A DNA stretch of 15,366 nt from Betaproteobacteria bacterium (lineage in GTDB: Bacteria; Pseudomonadota; Gammaproteobacteria; Burkholderiales; Burkholderiaceae_E): assembly GCA_009925965.1 (NCBI GenBank), contig RFPW01000035.1, positions 1 to 15,366 on the forward strand. Direction: 5' to 3'. This document shows positions 1 to 7,795 of the stretch, piece after piece (the first letter of the stretch is position 1; each line of letters opens with the position of its first letter). The notes below the pieces were generated by a model. It was not told where the DNA came from, made no database searches, and saw only the letters and a list, made by a program, of their open reading frames with translations. The translations under genes and the position numbers were made by a program.

Positions 1-1104
1 GGTCCGGTTGGTGTGGAAGTCGTTTCGGCGAAGTCCGGAAAGGTCCAGGACCTCGTGGCCGCTGTGGGCACTCTTCGAGCCAATCAATCGGTCGTCATCA
101 GGCCCGAGATCGCCGGTCGGATAGCCAAGCTCAGCTTCAGCGATGGTGAACGGATCCCTGCTGGACGGGTTCTCGTTCAACTCGATACGTCCGTCCCCGC
201 AGCTGAATTGGAACAAGTGCGGGCCGAGCGCGCGCTGGCAGTCGCCAAATACGAGCGGGCTGTCGAATTGGCCCAGAAAAATTTCGTTTCGGCACAGGCA
301 CGCGATGAGGCCGGCGCCAATTTGCAGGTGGTTGATGCGCGCTTGTCTTTGGCGCGCGCCCGACTTGAGAAGAGCAGCATCCTCGCGCCGTTTGGGGGTA
401 TTGTTGGCCTGCGCAACGTGGCCTTGGGGGACTTTGTTAAAGACGGGGCCGAGTTGGTGACGCTCGAGGATACGAGTTCGATGAAAGTCGACCTAAGGTT
501 GCCAGAACGGGTAATTGGCCGACTGCGTCGTGGACAAGTGCTTGAGGTTTCAGTCGAGGCGCTTCCAGGACGCACCTTCAAGGCATCGATTGATGCTTTG
601 GACGCAACGGTTGATGCGAATGGACGGTCGATTTTGGTCCGTGGCCGCATTCCGAATACCGACGAGATTCTGCGCACAGGTATGTTTGCCAGAGCACAGG
701 TGGTACTGAGTGAGCGCAACGATGCGGTGCTCGTGCCGGAAGAGTCCATCGTCCCGCAGGGCCCCGACCTTTTTGTCTGGCGGGTTTTAGAAGGTAAGGC
801 GTCGAAGATCAAAGTCCGAGCCGGCGTTCGACGCGACTCCCAGGTTGAGATTTTGGAAGGGCTGGCAAGCGGCGAAAGCATCGTGATCGCTGGCCAACTT
901 AAACTGAACCGCGACGGACAGGAAATTCGAATCATCGATCCGTCGAAGCGCCCCGGTGGGGGTGCAGGCGGTCCGGGTGCAGGCGGTCCGGGTGCAGGCG
1001 GTCCGGGTGCAGGCGGTCCGGGTCCAGGCGGTCCGGGTCCAGGCGGTGCGGTCCCGGTGGGGGCACCAGCGCCCACTCCAGCGCCCACTCCAGCGCCTAA
1101 ATAA
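1..1104 (+). CDS. RND efflux periplasmic adaptor (membrane fusion protein), 5' partial
   Basis: The frame is open from the first base, so the true start and any signal peptide lie before the window. The product is the periplasmic adaptor that links an inner-membrane RND pump to an outer-membrane channel. Two half-motifs of the split biotinyl-lipoyl domain are visible: RPEIAGRIAKL near the start, and APFGGIVGLRN followed by GDFVKDGAELVTLED. A coiled-coil hairpin rich in Ala, Glu and Arg lies between them (about bases 190-380). Beta-barrel and membrane-proximal domains follow. The C-terminus is unusual: about 50 residues rich in Gly, Pro and Ala, coded partly by 15-bp tandem repeats and ending in Ala-Pro-Thr-Pro units. 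Two TAA codons in a row end the gene. The permease gene starts 14 nt downstream, so the two form an operon. The family call is firm; the substrate cannot be told. Confidence 0.93.
   Translation, partial: GPVGVEVVSAKSGKVQDLVAAVGTLRANQSVVIRPEIAGRIAKLSFSDGERIPAGRVLVQLDTSVPAAELEQVRAERALAVAKYERAVELAQKNFVSAQARDEAGANLQVVDARLSLARARLEKSSILAPFGGIVGLRNVALGDFVKDGAELVTLEDTSSMKVDLRLPERVIGRLRRGQVLEVSVEALPGRTFKASIDALDATVDANGRSILVRGRIPNTDEILRTGMFARAQVVLSERNDAVLVPEESIVPQGPDLFVWRVLEGKASKIKVRAGVRRDSQVEILEGLASGESIVIAGQLKLNRDGQEIRIIDPSKRPGGGAGGPGAGGPGAGGPGAGGPGPGGPGPGGAVPVGAPAPTPAPTPAPK
961..1050 (+). repeat. 15-bp in-frame tandem repeat, six units (GAGGP/GPGGP)
   Basis: Six consecutive 15-bp units lie here. The first four (961-1020) are identical, ggtgcaggcggtccg. 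The last two carry a g-to-c change (GAGGP becomes GPGGP), and the sixth also ends in gcg rather than ccg. Because the unit is a multiple of three, copy-number change keeps the adaptor frame open. A second small repeat, two copies of the 12-mer gcgcccactcca, lies at 1069-1092. Confidence 0.95.
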
Positions 1105-1105
1105 T

Positions 1106-1112
1106 AAGGGGG
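1106..1112 (+). promoter_or_regulatory. Ribosome binding site of the RND permease
   Basis: The purine run AAGGGGG ends 6 nt before the ATG at 1119. It supports that start and separate translation initiation of the permease after the double TAA of the adaptor. Confidence 0.6.
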
Positions 1113-1118
1113 CCCCCA

Positions 1119-4100
1119 ATGGTGATCTCAGAGCTTTGTATCCGCCGCCCCGTTTTTGCGACGGTACTCTCGCTATTGATTATTCTGGTTGGAATCGTCG
1201 CGTACGACCGGCTTCCGGTGCGGGAGTATCCGCGAATCGACGAACCCGTCGTGACGGTCGAGACCAAGTACCCGGGGGCGTCAAGCGAGATTATCGAGAG
1301 TCAGGTCACAAAACCCCTAGAGGATTCCATTGCAGGGATCGAGGGCGTAGACGTATTGACTTCGATCTCGCGCCCCGAGCAAAGCCAGATCACGGTGCGG
1401 TTCCGGATTGAGCGTGATCCAGATTCGGCCTCCGCGGATGTGCGTGATCGGGTCGCCCGGGTGCGAGCGAAGTTACCCACCACGATCGATGAACCGGTCA
1501 TCGCCAAGGTCGAGGCTGACGCGAACCCGATCATTTGGCTCGCATTCAGTTCAGTGTCGATGTCGGCTCTGGACGTTACGGATATTGCCAATCGGGTGGT
1601 GAAACCGCGTCTGCAGACCTTGCCGGGTGCAGCCGACGTTCGGGTATTTGGCGAGCGTAAGTACTCGATGCGAATCTGGTTGGACCGCGATCGGCTGGCC
1701 TCCTACCGACTCACTCCGGTCGATGTCGAAGACGCGCTGCGCCGTGGGAACGTTGAGATCCCCTCGGGACGCATCGAGAGCAGTAATCGGGAGTTTTCGG
1801 TCGTCTCCCAGTCCGATCTGATGCGGGTCAACGAATTTGAAGACATCGCGATTCGCAATACCGCCGGCTATACGGTTCGCATCAAGGATGTTGCAAGAGT
1901 TGAAGTGGCGCCCGCCAGTGAGCGTACGATCGTTCGTTTTAATGGTAAGAGCGCGGTCTCGCTGGGCGTGATCAAGCAGGCCACCGCGAACCCGCTGACG
2001 CTCGCCAAGGCGGTGCGTGAGGTCTTGCCCAAGCTGAAAGCGGAATTGCCGGCCGGTGTCTCGGTCGATATCGCCAATGACACGACCGTGTTCATTGAAC
2101 GGTCAATCGAATCAGTGTGGCGCACGATTGGCGAATCGATCGTACTGGTCGCTCTGCTGATCCTCTTTTTCTTGCGTTCGGTCCGCGCCAGCATCATCCC
2201 GCTGGTGACGATTCCGGTGTGCCTGATTGGTAGTTGCGCCATCATGCTGGTGGCGGGTTTCTCGATCAACACCCTCACATTGCTCGCGTTGGTCATGGCG
2301 ATCGGCCTGGTCGTCGACGACGCGATTGTGGTGCTGGAGAATATCTATCGCCACATCGAGGCGGGCATGGCGCCAATGGATGCCGCCTTCCGCGGCGCCC
2401 GGGAGGTGGGTTTTGCGGTGGTTGCGATGACGCTCACGCTCGCAGCGGTTTATGCGCCGGTGGCGTTTACCACGGGCCGCACGGGCCGACTCTTTGTGGA
2501 ATTCGCGCTGACCCTGGCCGGGGCTGTTCTGGTGTCTGGTTTTGTGGCGCTGACGCTGTCGCCCATGATGTGTTCGATCTTGCTCAAGCACTCCAAGCCC
2601 ACCGCGAGCTGGAATCCATCGACCTGGATTGAGCGCGGACTGATCGGTTTGGAGAGCGGCTACAGCAAGGCAGTGGGTGGGGCGATCCGAGTCCGCTGGC
2701 TGATTGTTCTGCTTGCCCTGGCCGTCGCGGGCACGAGCATCTGGCTTTTGCGAACCACGAAGCGCGAGCTCTCCCCGATCGAGGATCGCGGGACGATACT
2801 CAGCATTTTTAATGGTCCCGATGGCGCCTCGATCGACTACACCGCGCGCTACGCCGAGCGAATCGAGGGCATTGCCAAGGGAATTCCGGAAGTCGACCGG
2901 CGCTTTGTCGTGACCGGAAACCCAACCGTCACCCAGGGTATTGCGTTCATGCGCCTCAAAGACTGGAATGACCGTCAGCGCAGCGTTCAGGAAATTGCCA
3001 AGGAGATCCAGCCAAAGTTGCTGGGTATTCCGGGGGTCAACGCGTTCGCGGTGCTACCGCCTTCGCTCGGGCAGTCGCCGCGTGAGCGTCCGATCAATGT
3101 GGTTGTGATGGCCAACGATGAATACTCAAAAATGGCCCCGGTGATCCAAAAGATGTTGGCCGAGATGCAGCGCTGGCAAGGCATGCAGGGCGTTGACAGC
3201 GACCTGCGTCTGAATAAGCCCGAGCTCAAAATTCGCCTCGATCGGGATCGCGTTGCCGATGCGGGGGTTCAGGTCGAGCAAATCGGACGTCTGCTTGAAA
3301 CAGCGCTGGGCGGGCGTCAGGTGACCCGCTATAAGCGTTTTGGCGATCAGTACGATGTCATTGTTCAGCTCGAACCCCGCGCCCGAAACGAACCTGCCGA
3401 TATCTCCGACCTTTATGTGCGGGGGCGCAACGAAGCCATGGTGCCACTGACCTCCTTGATCAAGGTCGAGGAAACGGTCAGTCCCCGTGAGCTCAATCAC
3501 TTTGGGCAACGCCGTGCGGTGACCTTTACCGCCAATCTGGCTCCGGGTACTTCACTGGGCGAGGCCGTTGAATTCATTGAAGCCGTTGCGGGCCGAACCC
3601 TTCCGGCAGGCTATGTCCTGGACTTCAATGGGCAGACCCGCGAGTTCAAATCGACCTCGAATACGCTGGCCGTGACCTTCGTTCTTGCGCTTGCGTTTAT
3701 CTATCTGGTGTTGGCAGCGCAGTTCGAGAGTTTCATCGATCCCTTGGTGATTCTGTTCACCGTGCCGTTGTCGATGACCGGCGCTTTGGCCGCCTTGCAA
3801 TGGAGCGGAGGCACTCTCAATGTATACAGTCAGATCGGGCTGATTACGCTGATTGGTCTCATTACAAAACACGGAATCCTGATTGTCGAATTTGCCAATC
3901 AGTTGCGGGAACAGGGTCATACAGCCCGCGCTGCTGTCATTGAAGCCGCGCGTCTGCGCCTACGACCAATCTTGATGACGACTGGAGCGATGGTCCTGGG
4001 TGCATTACCGCTGGCGTTGGCGACGGGTGCCGGGGCCGAGAGCCGCCAGCAGATCGGTTGGGTCATTGTGGGCGGCATGTCATTGGGGACCTTGCTGACG

Positions 4101-4193
4101 CTTTTCGTGGTCCCGGTCGTCTATCTGCTATTTGCCCGACAAGGTCGGGAGGTCACTCACGCGCCAGTTCCGGAACCAGCGGCCGCGGTTTGA
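1119..4193 (+). CDS. RND efflux permease (HAE1/AcrB type)
   Basis: This is a proton-driven efflux pump subunit of the inner membrane, 1024 residues (AcrB has about 1049). The first transmembrane helix is near residues 12-30, and two large periplasmic loops follow TM1 and TM7. The proton-relay aspartates are present as D400-D401 in GLVVDDAIVVLEN. The matching lysine is K917 in GLITKHGILIVEFAN, so the relay looks complete. The N-terminal part has the usual YPGAS and LPGAADV family motifs. The ATG at 1119 has a good ribosome binding site. The adaptor gene is immediately upstream, but no outer-membrane channel gene follows; it may lie before the window or the pump may share a TolC-like protein. 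The stop codon is 4 nt before dnaQ. Family certain; substrate unknown. Confidence 0.97.
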   Translation: MVISELCIRRPVFATVLSLLIILVGIVAYDRLPVREYPRIDEPVVTVETKYPGASSEIIESQVTKPLEDSIAGIEGVDVLTSISRPEQSQITVRFRIERDPDSASADVRDRVARVRAKLPTTIDEPVIAKVEADANPIIWLAFSSVSMSALDVTDIANRVVKPRLQTLPGAADVRVFGERKYSMRIWLDRDRLASYRLTPVDVEDALRRGNVEIPSGRIESSNREFSVVSQSDLMRVNEFEDIAIRNTAGYTVRIKDVARVEVAPASERTIVRFNGKSAVSLGVIKQATANPLTLAKAVREVLPKLKAELPAGVSVDIANDTTVFIERSIESVWRTIGESIVLVALLILFFLRSVRASIIPLVTIPVCLIGSCAIMLVAGFSINTLTLLALVMAIGLVVDDAIVVLENIYRHIEAGMAPMDAAFRGAREVGFAVVAMTLTLAAVYAPVAFTTGRTGRLFVEFALTLAGAVLVSGFVALTLSPMMCSILLKHSKPTASWNPSTWIERGLIGLESGYSKAVGGAIRVRWLIVLLALAVAGTSIWLLRTTKRELSPIEDRGTILSIFNGPDGASIDYTARYAERIEGIAKGIPEVDRRFVVTGNPTVTQGIAFMRLKDWNDRQRSVQEIAKEIQPKLLGIPGVNAFAVLPPSLGQSPRERPINVVVMANDEYSKMAPVIQKMLAEMQRWQGMQGVDSDLRLNKPELKIRLDRDRVADAGVQVEQIGRLLETALGGRQVTRYKRFGDQYDVIVQLEPRARNEPADISDLYVRGRNEAMVPLTSLIKVEETVSPRELNHFGQRRAVTFTANLAPGTSLGEAVEFIEAVAGRTLPAGYVLDFNGQTREFKSTSNTLAVTFVLALAFIYLVLAAQFESFIDPLVILFTVPLSMTGALAALQWSGGTLNVYSQIGLITLIGLITKHGILIVEFANQLREQGHTARAAVIEAARLRLRPILMTTGAMVLGALPLALATGAGAESRQQIGWVIVGGMSLGTLLTLFVVPVVYLLFARQGREVTHAPVPEPAAAV

Positions 4194-4197
4194 TCCG

Positions 4198-4905
4198 ATG
4201 AACGCGCCCGAACGGATTGTTTTTCTCGATACCGAGACTACTGGCCTGCGGGTTGAAGATGGCCATCGTATTATCGAAATCGGGTGTATCGAGCTGATCG
4301 GACGGCGCCTGTCAGGCCGCGATCTTCATCTGTACTTCAATCCCGAACGCGAAGTGGATGAGGGCGCAGCCGCGGTCCACGGGATGCGCCTTTCGGACCT
4401 GCTCGACAAACCAAGGTTTGCCCAGCAGGCTGAGCAGATTCTCGCGTTTCTGGAGGGGGCGCGGGTGGTGATTCATAACGCCGCTTTCGATGAAGGATTT
4501 CTGAATGCCGAGTTTGCGGCCTGCCAGCGCCCCAAACTTCGAACCTGTGTGGCGGAAGTCGTCGATTCGCTGACCCTGGCCCGCCAACTGCACCCGGGTA
4601 AGCGCAATTCGCTCGATGCGCTCTGCGAGCGTTACGAAGTCTCCAACAAACATCGGGTCCATCACGGCGCGAAACTCGATGCGCAACTCCTGGCCGAGGT
4701 CTGGCTCGCCATGACCCGTGGTCAGGAGAGCCTCGAAATGGGGCTTGATGGCGGATTGAGTGTCGCGATTGCGCAGGGCGGTGTTTGGCCTCCCGCGGGG
4801 TTGGTGATTCTTCCGGCGAGCACGGATGAGCTAGCGGCGCATGCAACCATGCTCGATGGTCTTGATCGCGAGGCGGGTGGCGTCAGTCAATGGCGCTTAC
4901 TCTAG
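4198..4905 (+). CDS. dnaQ: DNA polymerase III epsilon subunit (3'-5' proofreading exonuclease)
   Basis: This 235-residue protein is close to the 243 of E. coli DnaQ. It removes mispaired nucleotides in the replicative polymerase core. All DEDDh exonuclease motifs are visible: ExoI FLDTETTGL with D11 and E13, ExoII HNAAFDEGF with D98, and ExoIII HHGAKLDAQLLAEV with H156 and D161. After the catalytic domain, QESLEM (176-181) resembles the sliding-clamp-binding peptide that follows the exonuclease domain in E. coli. The frame stays open upstream to 4132, but that stretch overlaps the permease and shows no homology. The ATG at 4198, directly before NAPERIVFLDTETTG, fits the family. The start has no clear Shine-Dalgarno and lies 4 nt after the permease stop, so translational coupling is likely. 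rnhA, a frequent neighbour of dnaQ, is not adjacent. Confidence 0.95.
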   Translation: MNAPERIVFLDTETTGLRVEDGHRIIEIGCIELIGRRLSGRDLHLYFNPEREVDEGAAAVHGMRLSDLLDKPRFAQQAEQILAFLEGARVVIHNAAFDEGFLNAEFAACQRPKLRTCVAEVVDSLTLARQLHPGKRNSLDALCERYEVSNKHRVHHGAKLDAQLLAEVWLAMTRGQESLEMGLDGGLSVAIAQGGVWPPAGLVILPASTDELAAHATMLDGLDREAGGVSQWRLL

Positions 4906-4933
4906 AATAGGACGTTTGCAGCGCGTCGACCCC

Positions 4934-6145
4934 ATGAAAGAACACCGTCACGGCCGATCCCAGCGGGATCGCAAGACCCAACTCTCACCCGACGCCGAAC
5001 GCCTGGTGACCGCTTCCCTGGGGCTGGCTAGTTCAGGGAGCCGTGTTGAAGATCGCTTCTGGGAAACCCACCTGGGCGCGCGGATCGAGAAGTTGCTCGA
5101 CTCAGGGCATGCACAGGCGGTACTCGACGCGCTTGAGCGTCTCGAGAAGACCGACGGCGATGCCTATGGTTCGCTGGTTGAAGCGACCGAAGCAGCCGCG
5201 GAACAGGCCTTGATCGAGCACGATGGCCAACGCTACGAGGCCCTCTTGATCACCGCGCCATTGATCGCATGGACCCGATTCAGGATTCCGTCGGGTGCCC
5301 TGGGTGCTGATCCTGTTTCGGTGTTGTCGGCCCACTGGCAAGCCCATGTGCTGGCGCGCGAGACCCGTTTCCGGCTGGTGCCCTGGCTGTACAGTCTTGA
5401 TCAGTTGCCTCGAGACTTCGCCGAGATTCGGCGCATGACCCGCAAGCTCGGTCAATCGGTTTTGAGCGGCCAGACGCCGCGCCTTGATCTGAAAGATTTA
5501 CCTGAAACGGCCGAAATGCTGGCCGATACCCGGTATCTGCTGGCGGTGGTAGTCGTTCCTGCAGGGGCGCCCATGTTTCGCTGGCAAGAGCTGAATGAAC
5601 CTCAAACCAGTCGGGCGCACTGTCTGGAGGCCTGGGAATTGCAGGGCCGCCCCAATCTGGAATCTGCCCTGGCTGGCTGCGGTTTTGAGTTGCTTTTGCC
5701 CGATGCGTATCACGTCAATTTGCGTGAGAGTGATCGTCGGATTCGGCCCTATGGGATCCGGGCCGGCGTGCATTTCCTGACGCATGCGCTCGTCCTGGAA
5801 CCGGACGGATTGTCGGCTGCGGTGGCGGCATTCGGGGATGGGGATATCGAGGAATACCGTATCGGTATCAGCGTCAAAGGGCGCGATGAAGTGATTCAGG
5901 GCATCATCTGGCCCCTGTTGGGTTCTGAAAGCGAGGACGACGAACCCTCACCGCTCGACCTGATTCGCTCAACCTTTCTAGAGGCTGGTGTGACGGACGT
6001 TCAAGTCTGGAACGAAACGGTTCGTCCGGACTTCTGTGAGGATTGCGGTGCTCCGCTATTTCCGAACGGTAAGGGCGAAATTGTTCACCCTGAAGAGCCC
6101 GAATTGCCTGGTAATGGCAACCCGAGCGGTGACCACTTTCACTGA
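4934..6145 (+). CDS. DUF2863-family protein, function unknown
   Basis: This 403-residue protein is probably cytoplasmic, with no signal peptide or membrane helix. The N-terminal stretch LSPDAERLVTASLGLASSGSRVEDRFWE and the overall length match what I recall of DUF2863, a family of unknown function known to me from betaproteobacteria. That assignment is from memory of the pattern. The first 15 residues are very basic and polar. An acidic patch (SESEDDEPSP, about 331-340) precedes the C-terminal part. C368 and C371 form a single CxxC (FCEDCGAPLFPN) resembling half a zinc ribbon. The ATG at 4934 is chosen because the longer frame to 4841 would run into dnaQ. There is no clear Shine-Dalgarno, and TAGAAT at 4903-4908 is a possible -10 box. 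The gene converges with the next one across 18 bp. Confidence 0.75.
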   Translation: MKEHRHGRSQRDRKTQLSPDAERLVTASLGLASSGSRVEDRFWETHLGARIEKLLDSGHAQAVLDALERLEKTDGDAYGSLVEATEAAAEQALIEHDGQRYEALLITAPLIAWTRFRIPSGALGADPVSVLSAHWQAHVLARETRFRLVPWLYSLDQLPRDFAEIRRMTRKLGQSVLSGQTPRLDLKDLPETAEMLADTRYLLAVVVVPAGAPMFRWQELNEPQTSRAHCLEAWELQGRPNLESALAGCGFELLLPDAYHVNLRESDRRIRPYGIRAGVHFLTHALVLEPDGLSAAVAAFGDGDIEEYRIGISVKGRDEVIQGIIWPLLGSESEDDEPSPLDLIRSTFLEAGVTDVQVWNETVRPDFCEDCGAPLFPNGKGEIVHPEEPELPGNGNPSGDHFH

Positions 6146-6163
6146 CTACTCAGTTTTGTTGGA

Positions 6164-7063
6164 TTAGGACCGCGACGACGGCAACGGCATCGCGGCGGGA
6201 CCTGCAGCGCCGGGGCCTGACGCAGCGGGTTTGCCTCCAGCAGGGGCTTTTTTTGCGAACGGATCGTTATTGGCCCAAGGGTCAACCGGCGGTGCGGCTT
6301 CGGGTGTGGCAGCGCCGGTTGCTCCAGGGGTGCCCGGAGCGCTTGCGCCATTTGCCGAATCGCCTGCTGTTGCCTGCGCGGTGACTGGACCGGTGGCCGT
6401 CCCTGCTGCATTCGTGCCGCCTGCTTCGGCTCCCGCCGCTCCTGCTGCATCAGCGCCACTCGCTTCGGCTCCCGCCGTCTCCGCCTCAGCAGCCTCCTTG
6501 GCAGCAGCCTCTGCCGCTTCAAGATGGGCTGCATCCGCTTTTTCACGGTTGGTGAGATAACGGGCCATATCAAGGTCAGGTACCTTGATCGCGCAGAGTT
6601 CCTTAAACATCTCGGAATGCACCGAGAAGAGACCTTCGCCCGCTGGCGCTGCACGTTTGCCAATGATGGCAATCGCGAGCTTGAACAGACTGATCATGTG
6701 CGGCTGGAATCGGTCGCCGGTTCGGCCCTGCCGCCAGGCGCGATGAACCATGCAATTGGTAATGACTTCCGGGGCAATGGGTACTTCGAGGTAAACCAGC
6801 TTGATTCGCTCTTCGACTGCAGCCTTCATCGCTCTGGTCGTGTGCAGGCCAAAGTCCATGTCGCCAAAATCGAAAACGTAGCCGGTTACGGATTGGGCCA
6901 CGTCAGCGGGCTCCGGTACCTTGGCTTTCTCGGAGGCGTGTTTGACCGCCGCTTCAAACGCGACGCGGGTCTCGTAGACCTTTTCGTCCAGCAGTTTGAG
7001 AGGATCGACGGCATGATCATCGGTGTGTATCACCCCGGTAATCCACTTCCCCAATAAGCTCAC
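6164..7063 (-). CDS. Hypothetical protein with Ala/Gly/Pro-rich C-terminal tail
   Basis: I do not recognise this 299-residue protein. It starts at a GTG with a strong Shine-Dalgarno 6 nt upstream, which makes this strand convincing. Residues 1-175 look like a globular domain of mixed helix and strand, with the acidic/aromatic stretch VFDFGDMDFGLHTT (about 63-76) followed by ERIKLVYLEVPIAPEV. There is no signal peptide. Residues 176-260 are an Ala/Glu-rich, then Ala/Gly/Thr-rich low-complexity region that is probably disordered. The tail ends with DPWANNDPFAKK (261-272) and a Gly/Pro/Ala stretch, so the DPW/DPF motif could be a short binding peptide held on a linker. Low-complexity DNA includes a 16-bp direct repeat at 6423-6438 and 6462-6477. 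An antisense open frame (6524-7057) is taken to be a shadow. Function unknown. Confidence 0.7.
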   Translation of the reverse strand: MSLLGKWITGVIHTDDHAVDPLKLLDEKVYETRVAFEAAVKHASEKAKVPEPADVAQSVTGYVFDFGDMDFGLHTTRAMKAAVEERIKLVYLEVPIAPEVITNCMVHRAWRQGRTGDRFQPHMISLFKLAIAIIGKRAAPAGEGLFSVHSEMFKELCAIKVPDLDMARYLTNREKADAAHLEAAEAAAKEAAEAETAGAEASGADAAGAAGAEAGGTNAAGTATGPVTAQATAGDSANGASAPGTPGATGAATPEAAPPVDPWANNDPFAKKAPAGGKPAASGPGAAGPAAMPLPSSRS

Positions 7064-7069
7064 TCTTCG

Positions 7070-7077
7070 CCCCCTTT
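7070..7077 (-). promoter_or_regulatory. Ribosome binding site deciding a GTG start
   Basis: On the minus strand AAAGGGGG lies 6 nt before the GTG at 7063-7061. It is among the clearest Shine-Dalgarno sites in the window, and it supports both the coding strand and the non-ATG start of the hypothetical gene. Confidence 0.65.
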
Positions 7078-7173
7078 CAAGCTCATCTGGTGTCCACTCG
7101 TGCTTCGAACGTATCCTCGCATAGCTTGGCTCGAAAAAATCAGATCGGAGATTAAAAATCGAGATTAACCGTC

Positions 7174-7791
7174 TCAGCTTCGGAGAATTAACCGTCGTCC
7201 GCCGTCAAACTGGCTCAGCCAGTAATGGCCGCGCAGTTCTTCTATTCTGACCACGCCACGAGCACTGGGCGCATGGACAAAGCGTCGCGGGCCGATACAT
7301 AAACCCACATGTGAAGCCTGGCTGCCCGCGGTGGAAAAAAAAAGGAGATCAGCGGGTAACAGGGAATCCCGATCGATTTCCTGACCGACCCGAAACTGCT
7401 CACGCGCCGATCCCGGCAGACGCCATTGCAGCGATTCCGCAAAGACATAGCGAACTAGCCCGCTGCAATCAAACCCACTCTCGGCTCGAGATCCACCCCA
7501 ACGGTAAGGCGAACCAACCAACAAGAGCGCCTGCGCGACCAGTTCCCGAGCCGCACCGTCGGGTGTCAACGTGGGTGGCAGGACACCGAAGTGCCCGCCG
7601 CCCAAACCCGATGGCGCTGGTCTTAAGCCCCCGGGTACCGGAGAGGGTGAGGGGGTCGAGGCGCATCCTGCGACTAGGCTGGCCAGTCCGATCGAGGCCA
7701 GTGCCCCAAGACCGGCAACCCCCTGGCCTGTGAACGACCGCCTCGAACCGTCAACCGGCGGCAGAGAAGGACTCGGAGCCAGCCGCAGCAT
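7174..7791 (-). CDS. NlpC/P60-family cysteine peptidase, predicted lipoprotein
   Basis: This is a predicted cell-wall peptidase that cleaves peptide stems of peptidoglycan. Length is 205 residues from the ATG at 7791; a TTG at 7824 would overlap the upstream gene and is less likely. The catalytic domain covers about residues 80-200. It has the nucleophile C109 in SGFDCSGLV, H161 in ASHVGLCIG, and H173 in FVHAPS as the third polar residue. The export signal ends in a lipobox, V40-A-G-C43, pointing to a lipid-anchored envelope protein. The pre-hydrophobic part contains SRRSFTG (16-22), close to a twin-arginine motif, so this may be a Tat-routed lipoprotein. A Pro/Gly/Ser-rich linker (44-75) precedes the enzyme domain. 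The ATG is 4 nt after the stop of the carbonic-anhydrase-like gene, so the two are probably co-transcribed. Codons 150-153 contain a run of nine T. Confidence 0.9.
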   Translation of the reverse strand: MLRLAPSPSLPPVDGSRRSFTGQGVAGLGALASIGLASLVAGCASTPSPSPVPGGLRPAPSGLGGGHFGVLPPTLTPDGAARELVAQALLLVGSPYRWGGSRAESGFDCSGLVRYVFAESLQWRLPGSAREQFRVGQEIDRDSLLPADLLFFSTAGSQASHVGLCIGPRRFVHAPSARGVVRIEELRGHYWLSQFDGGRRLILRS

Positions 7792-7795
7792 CACT

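Noticed and set aside
177..1088. Long antisense open frame (303 codons) opposite the adaptor gene
   Set aside because: Its Pro/Gly/Ala-rich start is just the mirror of the 15-bp repeats, it has no recognisable domain, and the + strand frame is a clear RND adaptor.
6524..7057. Open frame of 177 codons on the + strand opposite the hypothetical gene
   Set aside because: No domain or ribosome binding site is seen, while the minus-strand gene has a strong Shine-Dalgarno at the right distance.
7100..7115. tRNA T-loop-like GTTCGAAGC on the minus strand
   Set aside because: The flanks do not form a 5-bp T stem and no acceptor, D or anticodon arm can be drawn.
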